From the NCBI RefSeq assembly GCF_001949145.1, contig NW_019091488.1, forward strand, positions 640,754 through 667,361: DNA of 26,608 nt, given 5' to 3'. Position numbers and translations under genes: made by a program. Below the pieces are notes generated by a model, which saw only the letters and a list, made by a program, of their open reading frames with translations, was not told the DNA's origin and did not search any database. The DNA comes from Acanthaster planci (lineage: Eukaryota > Echinodermata > Asteroidea > Valvatida > Acanthasteridae). Position 1 is the first letter of the stretch, and every line of letters begins with the position of its first letter. Below are positions 9,989-21,134 of the stretch, piece by piece.

Positions 9989-12900
9989 TTACTTCTTCTT
10001 GGCCCTTAGGTGCAGTGCGGCATTGGGTGTCAAGCCACACTCTTGCAGGGTTGCATCTTGGTCGTTGTAGACCTTGGCCGGGAAGGTCGTCACTATCTCA
10101 TAGTCCTTGGACCCCAATGTCCTAGTGGTAGGATTGAGAAATAATGCTTTAAAGAAATCTTGACAAGGAAACAGTCTGAAAGGATAATAGTCAGAGAAAA
10201 ACAGAAAGAAAACTAGACTACATGTACTGGGTTTCAAGGCTTAGAATATGATCACAGAATATGACCCAAGACGATAAAAATGGTGACCTGGGACCTACCG
10301 TTTTCCAAACCTAAAAGACTTGCCACACTCTGCACACGCCAACTTGAGTAGGACAGTCGAAGTCTTTTAATGTTCCTTGGGTTTCCTGCTGAAATCTACA
10401 ACCACATTCCATGTCTTTCCCAGTACTTTCCAGGACTAATATATGACAATTTCCATGACATTTATTTCCATCTTGCGATGAAAACCTTTTGATTTCATGA
10501 GCTAGATGAATGTCCTAGCCACCCATGCTACAGACTGATAAGGATAGCCTACAATTATATCATCATTCTGTCATCACATCAAAATCAGCCCTCAATGATC
10601 CTCATTTCCACAACTTTTCCATCACCATTTTTTCCCTCTAAAAAATATTCCTGGACACCCTACCTGCCCCCAGTTTTCCATGACTTTCCAGGACAACTTG
10701 TTTTCAAAGATTTTTCCATAACCTTGGGGACCCTTTTAGTTTTACAAAATAACACTTTCATCAAACTTACTGAGGATCTATCACATTGACACAGGTACAT
10801 TCCAAGACTGACGAGGAACTCGGCAGGTTATAGTAAAAACCAAGATTCAAAATTCCCACAACTCACATAAGATTTAAGACCTGATTGCGGCAGCAGGGAA
10901 GTTTACTACAAACACTTGACTCCTCCCCCCCCAAAAAAACCCTGTATCATTCCATCACCTTTTAGCATCCAGATACTGGCGAACATCCCCTATCGTGTCT
11001 GTATACCGCAGCTTCAGGATGAAGGTGTGCTCCCCTGTTTCCGTCTTGACTCGGAGTGTGGTGATGCTGCTACGGGCTGACAGGGGTCGAGAGGATGACG
11101 CAGACTGGGGCCGGCTGCTGCTGACGCGTTCCAGGATTTCTTGGACAGCGGGGGTGTCTATGACTGTGACGCCAGGCTTCGTGTTATCATGCTGTGCATT
11201 GACAAACCAAGCGGATACACATGAAGAACTGGGCCCAATTTCATGGAACTGCTTACCAATTTGCAGAAAAATCGTGCTAACTTTAGCAGAAAAATGTGCT
11301 AACCTTAAGCACTATTTCATGGTGGTGCTTGTGCTAACGGTTGCGTGCACACAGAGATACAGTTACATGTACGTCATGAAGTCAAGCAAATTTTTCCTCC
11401 AAGATTAGCATGCCTTTGGCTGTGCTTCCTGCTTACGGTCTCCATGAAGTACGTGGAGCCTCATAGTGTGAAATCATGTGCTAAGCAGTGCCGTAAAATT
11501 GGGCCCTGGTTGTGAAGTGCTCAAGGCATGGTGAAAATGTCACACCATCAAGGAAACACTGCCAACCTGACGGTAACTTACTGGCCCTCCTTACCATGCT
11601 TTGTGTCAACTAAGTAGAGGTCTTTTTACAAGTGTTTGTGGGCACCTGCAATATCCACAGCATTACACAGTTTCACGCACTGGTTAATCAGGAAAACCAC
11701 TGAGTGCTTTGTGCCATCCACATAGTAATAGGCTAGGCGAATGTGGGTGGTACACCGACTAATGGATTAAGTACAAAGTGAGACCATGGCTGTTGCTTGA
11801 GGAAAACATATTACAACATGCTAATTTCCTTTCCACCTCATCTTGGGCCCAATTTGCTACACCCACCTGCAAGTCTCCAGCCAGCGAGGCTCTGACGTCA
11901 ATGACCTTGCCCTCCTTGATTATGGAAGATGGCAGCTTGTTCAGAAACTGGTCCACTGAAAGTTGAGGCTCTTTCAAGAAATTAGAACGAAACACAAAAT
12001 ATGAGTTTTCATCAAAACACAAATGTACGAAACCTCTGCCTAGGCCATCATCATGTTTAGAAGACAATCTTTTTCATTAGGAAAATCAAGACCAAGTTGT
12101 GAGGACGAAATGTTTTTGGTCCACACAATGTCTATGTTTCAACATGTGTGTGGTACGGGTGTTCAATGCTTGCACCCTCAGTGTCACGATTTCATGTTCC
12201 TCACTGCAAAAACTTTTTTGGAACAGGGAGCCTAATTTCAAATTTAAATTTTCCCCAAATTACATATTGCAAGGTAAGTAGGAAAAACACTGGAAAACTT
12301 CCAAGGTGAAAATAAGGCTATGTGTGATTTTAAATGGGTGTGACTCAGAGTAAACACATACACCTGTGGGAAGTGACCGCAGCTTCTACTTAGGGAGTTC
12401 CATAAATATAAACGCATGTTATATTTAGCCACAGCCACAACATTTGACTGCAGCTTCCTTTACATTTGTTACGATAACAATGGTACAGCCAATGATTGTC
12501 CTTCCCAAAAATGGGTATTTTCCATTTCGGCAAATGCCGAATTCTGCTTCAGAAATTCAAATTCCGTTTCGTTACTTCGTAGGCATGAAATAGTAGGGCA
12601 AGTTTTAAACTGTATGAAAACCATTTGCCCAACCATATCCCTTCCCCCCCCAAAAAAATGAAAAGAAACATTGTTTGGAAATACTTTGCAATGTTTCCAA
12701 CTTTTTAAAATAATCCTAAATAATAACTTTTAAAAAACCACAAAATAAATATGGCATCCCCCCTTGATTTCCCACCAGCATGATCGTCAAAAACTTGCAC
12801 GATTAATCAATGGACAATTCATTTGTCACTACTTGTGTATAAAATCAGATTACATTTAAATACATGTACATGTACAGTGAAGTCATAGAGTTGTTTTGTA

Positions 12901-15900
12901 TGCCGCAATCGTTGATCGCAATACGTTAATGTTGGACAACATTGACCTGCCATTTTATTTGGCAGTGGTGCGACAAAATTCAGATAGTTAACTTTAAATC
13001 TAAGCCTTAAAATGTATGTTTGCGACTAAAACTTTGTTCTTCATTGAACACTTCCGGAGGCCCATTCAGCTATGGTAAAACAAGCTTACTAGGTTTCATT
13101 TCATTCAAGAAAGATGTAATTAATCTTCTGTTTTGCTGCTGCGGTCTCATCGTTTCACCATGCCCTACTAGCCTTATCTCAAGGCGTCTATGCAGAATCG
13201 CAGCCCGAATTAACCACGGGTGTAATAAGCATGTGTGTGAATTCGTGCCTTGATTTCATTGCTAGTACAGTGCACGTGTGGACGGCTGACATGTGTAGGC
13301 CGACCTTACTGTGCCGCTTCACGCTTGGGGCTCACGCACGCCATAAGTGCTTGCAATTATCAGTACTGGGGCGAACGACCCAATCATGTGGTGGAGTGGT
13401 ACAATTTAGCATGTTTCCAGCATAATTCATTCATTAAAAGCAAGCATTTTAAAAGGGTTAGGTAGGCATTTAATTATAGCACTTTGTGGAAAGATTTCTT
13501 CACTTTTTAAGCCATTCTTAGTGGGAAATTTTGCAAGTTCCATTTTAAGCAGTGGATTTCATTTCAAAGTGTTGATTCCATGAGTTCTGTCCGTTTTCTG
13601 CGATCGTGGAAAATCACTGGCTCTACAATGGGCAAGGTTCACAAGACATTACTTTACGTAAGCCATGTTCATCTTTGGGTGAGAATGTTCACTGTATGTA
13701 GACAAATGTACGCCTTTGTCTGGGTGAAAGACACATTGGTCCCTTTGGCCACTTACTTGGTGGTTGGCTGGTCTCATACACTGGTTTACCATCGTGGCTT
13801 GTTGTGTATGATCTCTCCATACTGGTCCCCTTGTCCAGGTTGCTAGGTACCAGCCGGGAGGGTTTGCTTTCTCCACCCAGGAGGTTACCGGTGCCAGGGA
13901 AGTGCTTGATGCTTCGTGGGTCGTTGTAGACTGTGTCCCGTTTGTCTGTTACCTTTGGAATTCAAACCAGAGATTGTGACAAGAGACACGCTCTACATCC
14001 TGTGCAAAGGCATGATGGGATTCTCACAATAGCTTTGTACATGGGATCTTTTTTAGGTTGAGCCTGTTCTAAACATCTAAAGACATTTAATTGTACATGC
14101 TTGAAGCTCAGAAAAAGATGAGTTTTGCCAAAATCATTGCTGTTTCCACTGAAAAACTAATACATTCTATAAGCCAAATGAGAAGAAATCACTGCTTGCC
14201 ACAAGAGAAAAAAATCATATAAATTCACTTCAACCCAAACTTCGCAATAAGAATAAGAAATCCCCTAATAATGCACCTTTAGTGACTTTCTGGAGCACTT
14301 GTTACTGTTCATGCTCAGTACGACATTATTAATATGTATAAAAGCTGTCCAGCCTCCCCAGCTGACTGTGAAACTTGCAAAGTCATTTGCAGAGGGCCCT
14401 GTGTGCTTGAATGTCATTGCAAGGTATGACAGCTTCTAGCAACTTTAGATGGGCCATTTCTGAAATGGGCTTCCAGAGCTATGGCTACATCTGGGCAAGT
14501 TCATTTCCAACTAGCAAAGACCTAGGCCTAGCTCTAGATGCAAGATTTAGACTTGGCTGAAAATGCTTACTTGGAATGGAACTCCTTCTGGGAACCTAGC
14601 ATTCAACTCATAGGGAAAGTAGCCATCCATAAGATCCTGTATACAGCGCTAAAAAACACAGACCAGAAATAATTTGGTTCATCAATCAAATAAAATGCTG
14701 CATGCATTCTCCAAAGTTCAGATATTTTTACACTTGCATGCGTGTGTTCAAACTTGGATTAACATACAACTGGTTCCTGGCTTGCCTTTGGAAAAGCTGC
14801 ATTCACAGTACAGTGCCCAAGGATAGAATATTTAAATGTTTGAATTACATTGGCCATACTCAGTGGTTGTATGAGAAACAGCTCACTGTTCAGTGATTCC
14901 AGATGAGGTGGCTTGAGGCCATGTCAAAATGACCTAGGCACTGCTGGGAAATGACACCTGCTTGTGAATATAGAGGATGCAGAAATCTGTTGGCATCTCT
15001 TGGTCATTTCCAGTGTACAGCCAAATAAGAAAGGGTCTCAGGTAGTCTGGGGACTAAACATCAAAGGATGAATATTGAAAATGGACACACTGTTGTAGAA
15101 ACATACGACGGTTTGCTGTTAGACCCAGACAGCTTCACTTGACAGTTTCTGGTTGAATGTTTAATTAATTCATTGTATTTTCAAGAAGCTTTGGCCTTCA
15201 GTTCCACTCAAGTTTATGTTGCCAGAAACACTTTCCATTATTAAAGAAAGCCAAACCCAAGCCCATGGGCTCACTCCATCCTCTACACAGTAGGGATCAG
15301 TACTTACTTGCGTGGTTGGCTCTTCATAAGACCTGAAGGGGCCGTTGAACATGAATATCCCGTTGGCGTAGAGGGTGAGGGGTACCGTGTCTGGGGCCAC
15401 AAACCGAGCCCCACTGACCGTGTGCCGGATGCGCTTCTCTCCGTCGCCAGCGACGATGTTGAGTTCTTTGATGTTCTTGATGATGCGATCAAAATCAACG
15501 TGAAAGGGGCCCTCAGACTGTACAACTGATGCCCCTAGGATGTGGAATGAAAGAAAAAAACTTTCCACTGCATCTTATATTTACAGAAATGAAAGGAGAA
15601 AGGTAAAACGGACACCATTTTGAGTGAGTGGGCTTTGGAAATAACCAGTGAACTCAACAATTTGGTCATCATGGTCTATCTTTCACCAGAAGAATGTTGG
15701 AGAAACCACACTGTCCTAACATTGTGTCCAACACTTTTTTAGAACCTCACTTTCTCACAAAATGTATAACATGGTTCTACTTCCAAACCTTTGTCTTGTT
15801 GCAACATCAACCATGCACAACCTTCACATCATGTTGGATACAACTTTCCAAAGTTTCAAAATCTGTTCCCCTTCGTTTCTTTGTTGTTATTCCGTGAATG

Positions 15901-18900
15901 TGGTTGAACCCCTTTCTATTAAAGCTCGTCCCTTAAAGCAGGGTCTAGAACTCTACCAGCTATATCACATTTTCCATGTCAGAAACTCTTAAAGTAGGGG
16001 AAAGTTGTGCAGCCTCTGATTTCCCTGGCTACAGCTATCAGACACGCATACGTCTATGGGAAGTAGATGAAGTGGGTAGCCATTGGCTTTCACTGGTACA
16101 TACTTTATTTGAAGCCCCAGCCATAACATTTGAATGCAGCCTAAAAATGGCCTCAATACTTTTTTTTTTTTTCCCAAATGTTTCCACGGTCTGCTGGACC
16201 TTAGAAAGTGGCAATTCTTTTGTACCTGGTCTCCAGACGCCGCCAAGTCGCGACGTGTGCCCCGGTTCAGCCAACTCATCATAGACTCTGCCCTCTGTGC
16301 TCTCTACCGTGTCAGCATCAGCATTGCCCACCCAGATCATTCCATAGTCAGACAAAAAATCCTAAATGAAACCAGAATTGCAAACACTAATACAATGCAT
16401 GAATTTTAGTCCAAAAAAGTGGCCGGAAAAGTGTACTAGCAAGGCCAATTTTTTTTGCCATTGTTGGCTGTGCTCGGCCATAATACCAAGGTCAGATGCT
16501 ACATGCACAAAAACCAGGGTAAAAGTGCCAATTGGATTTATCATATGAGACTTTCAGCTTGATATTTCATTCAGAAACTTTGTTTGCCCTCATCTGCTTT
16601 TGATTGGACAAATATCAAGCATTTGTCAATGGAACAAATTTGTACAAATAACAAATCCTTTCTAAAAAAGTGACCATGAGTGACATCTCTCTTCCCACTT
16701 TGATGCAGTATTGCTTACTTCCATGTCTTTGATGGTTTGCTGCAGTTCCTGACATTTCCTCTCCAGATCTCGCACTCTGGTCGAGTCTGGATCTGCATCT
16801 CCTGCGTATCAGAAACACACTGCTTTCAATGAGGTATAGGGTCAGGACACTACACAGGGTAGGAAGGGGTGCTAATGATGACGAGTAAGTGTATGGCCAT
16901 GTCTGAATTTACTTCGCTGCGGTTTGAAATTACACACAACTACATTGAATGTGGCTGCAACCGTTGCCATAGACTCATGTACAATTCCAAGCCGAAGCCA
17001 AGTCATTCGGACACAGCTTATCTTTGCAAAATGGCATCCACAGGTCCAAGACTAGGGGAAAACAGCTAGTTTATTTCACATCTCAATGCCTGGCTGCGAA
17101 AACCAAGACCTGGGTATTACAGTGACTAAAAGAAGTGCACAGATGCTAATTAAGGACATAAAGAAAAACCAGTTCTAAACAGTGTAGCAACAACCAGCAA
17201 GATGCGATATCTTGATAAAACATACCTTTGTATTTCTGCAAAAGTTTTGTCTTCTCTTCTAAAATGCTGATTTTCTTATCCTGCAAAAGAGAAAATCATG
17301 ACTTTAATTTGTTTGTCAAGTGTGTTCACAAGAATAGTAGAGATTGGCAAGTCTTTACCAAAGAACGGGTGATTTTTGTTTTCGAAGGATGTTCTATTAA
17401 TATCCACAGCAGTTTGTCAAAGAGGCTAACTGAAAATGTGGTGCCTTCAGAGCACAAAGCTGATGTTCTGTGACGAATAAGAGCAACACCGAGGTGAGAG
17501 CTTTCAAAAGATAAAACCTTAAAAATCCTGTGGTACACTTAAAATCAGCCTGCTTTTTAAAGGAATGATTCAAGTTTGATTTTCAGTTGAGAAAAGAAAC
17601 GTTAGCCTCTGCTCCTCACTGATCTATCCGCCATCCAGCCCTATACTAGTGGTGTCAGCTTGAATGGAAAGTTATCAAAACTGACTATATTTTATTTAGA
17701 AATTAATTTTATTTGCCTCCTGTGTTTTTGTTATAAGGCAACCCGAGCCTTCTAAACCTGTCCCTCATTCTTTGCATTTATATTCTCAAGTTGCATCAGT
17801 CCCCACGTAAAGTTAAAGTGGATGGCCGCCTTAATGCTACAAAAACTTCTAACATCCCAGGTGGACTTTGAAGGCTTGGGGAGGATGATGATGCCCCTAA
17901 GACTGTAAACTCAGAAACTGCAGTCATCTCTTTGGGTAAAACTTAGCATTTCCCACGCATGGAGATACTTATGGTCTAGACAAAATCCCCTTCCTCCTAC
18001 CTTCTCCAGAATCTCCTTGGCGTAGAACTGGATCTGCAGTTCTAACTTAGCAATGCGGCTCATCATACCAGTCATGAGTTCATAGTCAGACGGAGCTAAC
18101 ACAAACGAAAAGTACAAAAAAAACTGAGCTTTTTTCAAATTGTTTCAAATTGCACAGGTGGTATGTCAATAAGTTCCTTGGATCAAACGCTGGTAAGAAG
18201 TCCCATCCTTTAGCCCATCAGTGTGCCACCGTTATGCTGAAGAGAAGCCAGCTGAGTGACTTGAAAAATTTTGTTAAAAATCGAGGGCTCTGTAAAAGTG
18301 CAAGATATTAGAAATTCAGCCTCAGTGTGGCTGAGTACTTCAGTTCTGATAATGGGTCTCTGAAAAAGGTACGCTGAAATGTCCAAGGAAGCTGCAACAA
18401 ATTTCAACCAATGTCATGAAGTCCGAGTCACTCTGCAATGATTTATTTCTTAAGAACCTATCCGTCCAACTCATTACATCCTTACCCATGCACAGTATTC
18501 AGTAAATTCAGCGTTGCTCCACTGTACAAGCTCTTATTTGGGTCTACTAGGCTGCTCCATATGTCAATTGTGCAAGCATGCTGTTACCCCCCAAATTTAT
18601 CCTCAACTCTTAGAGAGGCCATGACAAATTACATATAAAAAGACATTTCCTTTTTGAGGGGCCACTCCTCAAAACAGTTTTGGCCCTGTCTCCCGTGAGA
18701 CTTTGATTCTGGACAAACCAAACAGTAAAGAGATGAGCAAATCAGTCAGCTGATAACTTCCCAGCTGAATCCAGATGCACACTCCAGTGATGTACAGCAA
18801 ATGAAAGCAAGTGTATAGTTTTACACACCCACCAGCTTTGGTGTCCTTGGTGAGTTTGGGCAGGTGTTTGATGGCCCTTCCCCCGATGGTGTCACTCCGG

Positions 18901-20277
18901 CTGGTGGACACACTGGACTGACGAGAGACTGATCGGCCCAGGACATCATCCAGTAGTGACTCGTCATCATCTGCAATATATGAAAGAAATTCTGTGCAAT
19001 GGCGCAGATGGATATTTGGGGAGGGGAATGAGAATTGATAGTGGTGTGGTACTGGTGAATGGGCACACAGAGCTTCAGCCAGGATTTGGAAAGACAGAAC
19101 CATTTTAGGCTGTGAAATGAACATTTCCCTTTGCACACCAGTGACCCCTCTAAGTCATTTCTCTCGCATAACAGTTCCTCAGCTGTTCCTCGGAGAGTAC
19201 TGAGTTTTTCAGTATAATACAAATCAGCACTAGCAAAGTTCTTCTTCTTTGGCAGTCTATTGGTATCGATGATTACTTTAGATGTGAGTTAATACGCTCG
19301 ACATGCTTGCTCGTGTGCTGCAAGACCCATATTTGAGCGGCAGCGGCATTGAAATGCATTACAGACAAAATTGGCATGATTGGGGAGTGCATTATACACT
19401 GCGCCTTCTCACGTTCTTCTAACCTACTCTCCTTCACTTTGGTTACTAGCAAAGTTACAAGTTAGTTGGCTGAGTAATGCACATGTGAGTTTTGTAAGAA
19501 TATGAAATCAATGCCTGGCATTGAATTTTCATTGAAGCTGTGTATACCTACCAAAAACATCAGTGGGATTTCTGAACGGGGCTGCCCTTTGCCTGTTTGA
19601 AAGAAAGAAACTTGTACACTGCATCACTTCAGAATTATATGCTCAACTGCTGTCATTCAAGCAGAATGCGTTACAATAAACAAATACTGAGCAAAGATAG
19701 CTTTTTCTCTGCACACTGTTCAGTCCTGACTCCTGACTTAGGAAGGCAGGGGTGTGAATGGCCACTTAAAATTAAAGTTGAAAATAATTAGCAAAAAGCT
19801 GAAATGTAAAAAATTCTCATACTTATGTACAGGCCAGGTGTAAAAGAGGCTGAAATTCAGGGTCAACATCTAAACAAAAAAAGGCTGAAATCAGCTAAAA
19901 AGCTGAATTCTCACATCTGTATGTTGTATAAATTAACCTAAAATGGCCCAGTTAAGTATTTCAACAGAACAAGCTCAAAATAAAGAATATCGTAGGTCAT
20001 TAGAGCATCAACACACACGCAAGAGGTGGGCCACTTCAGTGCATCTGTACATGAATGAAAACTGCTATGCACTGAGCATGTTTCAGCTGGTGTGATATCA
20101 GATGCTTTATTCTCAAATGACATTGTCCTTTTAGAGGAAATACTGAACTGGCTCATTAAAACAGTCCTCCACAAACAATCTCTAAATTCATCCTTCTGGG
20201 AAATCTTACCCAGTCTGAGGAACACCAGGTAGCGGTGCTTTCCTTGGTTTTCTTAGGTTGGCTAATGGACTTGTCAT
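9989..20277 (-). CDS. UBXN11: UBXN11 (UBX domain-containing protein 11, socius), complete 13-exon coding region
   Basis: Thirteen exons (minus, 5'->3'): 20210-20277, 19552-19592, 18833-18970, 18001-18095, 17226-17280, 16719-16801, 16226-16361, 15308-15534, 14571-14648, 13757-13952, 11867-11970, 10959-11191, 9989-10121. All borders are AG/GT, all phases agree, and the 1587 bases encode 528 residues (human protein 520). The start MTSPLANLRKPRKAPLP parallels human MSSPLASLSKTRKVPLP, which fixes the initiator. In order: acidic segment with DDDESLLDD (~residues 37-45); coiled coil ~85-160; DFLSDYG motif ~161; SEP domain ~255-315 (LTLYANGIFMFNGPF); spacer; FLNKLP/VIDVR segment ~380-400; UBX domain ~450-526. 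The family is a UBX protein; mammalian socius is reported to bind Rnd GTPases and affect the actin cytoskeleton (known of the family). The usual FPR loop of UBX domains reads FPA here. Exon 8 could instead start 7 bases later, and a non-coding 5' exon is possible. Confidence 0.95.
10330..10760. repeat. TTTCCA-rich dispersed repeat in UBXN11 intron 12
   Basis: Variants of TTTCCATGAC and TTTCCAGGAC recur irregularly: TTTCCAGGAC near 10427, TTTCCATGAC near 10452, CTTTTCCATCACC near 10615, TTTTCCATGACTTTCCAGGAC near 10675 and TTTTTCCATAACC near 10712, together with CCTGGACACCCTAC near 10651. The pattern looks like a decayed interspersed repeat built of alternating short motifs. Boundaries are approximate and the class is unknown. 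Confidence 0.45.
11230..11507. mobile_element. MITE-like element with GGGCCCAATTT termini, UBXN11 intron 11
   Basis: The left end CTGGGCCCAATTTCATGGAA is mirrored by the right end, whose reverse complement begins CCAGGGCCCAATTTTACGGCA. ACTGCTTA follows on both arms. The interior repeats TGCTAAC and GCAGAAAAAT. Size (278 bp), lack of a coding frame and inverted ends fit a non-autonomous DNA transposon. I associate this terminal sequence with echinoderm genomes, from memory only. It lies 38 bases upstream of exon 12 in the direction of transcription. Confidence 0.75.
12314..12455. mobile_element. MITE fragment, family B, UBXN11 intron 10
   Basis: Contains the ordered blocks TGTGGGAAGTGA, GCAGCTTCT and AGCCACAGCCACAACATTTGA. 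These align with 16025-16152 (ATGGGAAGTAGATGA, AGCCCCAGCCATAACATTTGA). The left end, AGGCTATGTGTGATTT, resembles the TGTCCGAAT terminus of the better preserved copies. The copy is diverged and its edges are approximate. Confidence 0.5.
14448..14559. mobile_element. MITE, family A, UBXN11 intron 9
   Basis: GAAATGGGCTTCCAGAGCTA matches 23858-23978 almost base for base, and AGACCTAGGCCTAGCTCTAG near the right end is also shared. The ends are imperfectly inverted: CCAGAGCTAYGGCTA at the left against CTAGAGCTAGG on the reverse complement of the right. The right end lies 11 bases from the donor site of UBXN11 exon 9 (intron starts at 14570). Confidence 0.65.
16025..16152. mobile_element. MITE, family B, UBXN11 intron 7
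   Basis: The blocks GGCTACAGCTATCAGACACG, TATGGGAAGTAGATGA, CATTGGCTTTCACTGGTACAT and AGCCCCAGCC align in order and orientation with 24389-24528 (GGCTGCGGCTGTAGAACACG, CATAGGGAAGTGATTGCA, CAGTGGCTTCGCTGAACATGT, AGCCCTAGCC). The element has no reading frame of its own. It sits 73 bases downstream of UBXN11 exon 7 in the direction of transcription. Confidence 0.6.
16403..16588 (+). repeat. Dispersed repeat, copy 2 of 2, UBXN11 intron 6
   Basis: Counterpart of 5191-5390: CCAAAAAAGTGGCCGG, CTAGCAA, GCACAAAAACCAGGGTAAAA and a right-hand segment GAGACTTTCAGCTTGATATTTC occur in the same order and spacing. Family and boundaries are unknown. Confidence 0.5.
16890..17020. mobile_element. MITE, TGTCYGAAT-ended, UBXN11 intron 5
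   Basis: The left end ATGGCCATGTCTGAATTTAC plus TTCGCTGCGG is mirrored by the right end, whose reverse complement reads TAAGCTGTGTCCGAATGACT then TGGCTTCGG. The arms are ~30 bases. The middle carries TGTGGCTGCAACCG, related to family B. This is the copy in this window where the inverted termini are easiest to see. Confidence 0.7.
19792..19924 (+). repeat. Direct repeats of a GCTGAAAT/AAAAAGCTGAA motif, UBXN11 intron 1
   Basis: AGCAAAAAGCTGAAATG with ATTCTCATAC at 19792-19823 recurs as AGCTAAAAAGCTGAATTCTCAC at 19894-19915. GGCTGAAAT appears twice more in between (near 19850 and 19882). This is an irregular short repeat of unknown class. Confidence 0.45.
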
Positions 20278-20519
20278 CTTACATCAAGGGAAAGACTGCC
20301 ACCTTAAAAGGCAAAGAATAATAACAGTTACAGTTATGATGGGAAAGCAAAGACTTCTGGCCCCTGTCTTTTTATCTTATCATATTTATTGGATATTTAG
20401 CTATTGTCGGCTGAACTTAAGTAGGCCTCAACAATATTTAGCCATGTGTAAGTAGAATGTGCCCTCTTTGATGCGCATACATGTAAGCCTATAAATAAAT
20501 CACAACCAGATTTCCAGCT

Positions 20520-20613
20520 GGGTCTGTAGTCTAGTGGATAGTACAAATACCTTGGGAACAACCATGAAGTGCCCCCAGCTGGGTTCGATTCCAAGCTATC
20601 AACCTTTTTTTTT
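20520..20613 (+). repeat. tRNA-like pol III unit (SINE head or tRNA pseudogene)
   Basis: TAGTCTAGTGG at 20527-20537 fits the A-box pattern TRGYNNARNGG. GGTTCGATTCC at 20582-20592 is a perfect B box, 44 bases further on. A run of nine T at 20605-20613 would end pol III transcription. The T-arm can partly fold, but the 7-bp acceptor stem (GGGTCTG against the 3' side) does not pair, and no clean anticodon arm is visible. It is therefore not a functional tRNA by inspection; a tRNA-derived SINE head or pseudogene fits best. Confidence 0.6.
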
Positions 20614-21072
20614 GTCCAAGAAATGAAGAATATTCTTCTGTTATTTTTAAATTGACTCTATTGCATTTTCTCTTTCTAATTCATGGCTCTAGTCTAGAGG
20701 ACTTTTTAGAAAAAAAACTCAAAGAAATTATTAAACTGGTCAGTATGTAACGGGCTTATGCGTTACAAACAGGTTCGGATGGCATTGACAGGACACGGGT
20801 GACAATGCGGATAATAGACAAATACAAACACAAATGATCAGGTTTATTCAGAAACGTGTGATCAGCTCACAGAAGCCATCTTGCCAACAATAGCACGGCT
20901 TTTCCCGTAATGCACTTGACTATGCATAAGTATGGAGTGCACAACTGGACAATTAATACATCATGTATGTACAATATACTGTTACAAGTCATGTCAGTGC
21001 TGGTAAAATGGTCACAAGCCTTATTGCTAATACTAATAGTAAAACTGCATGGCTGATTTTGCAAATTTTTGG

Positions 21073-21134
21073 AAAGGCATTGTGGGAAGGGAAAAGGGCA
21101 ATGTTTGCCCCCTTTTCCTTCCCATGATGCCTTT
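21073..21134. repeat. 62-nt hairpin with ~29-bp arms
   Basis: The left arm starts AAAGGCATTGTGGGAAGG and ends AAAAGGGCAA. It pairs with TTGCCCCCTTTTCC through CCCATGATGCCTTT on the right, leaving a loop of about three bases and only a few mismatches. It may be a degenerate palindromic transposon or a short foldback RNA. The tight loop is less typical of a microRNA precursor. Confidence 0.6.

Noticed and set aside
15308-15529. Plus-strand and second minus-strand frames over UBXN11 exon 8
   Set aside because: Exon 8 is coding in the frame with LTLYANGIFMFNGPF, matching the SEP domain; the others are shadows.
20520-20600. Functional tRNA gene
   Set aside because: The A and B boxes are good, but the acceptor stem does not pair and no proper anticodon arm can be drawn.
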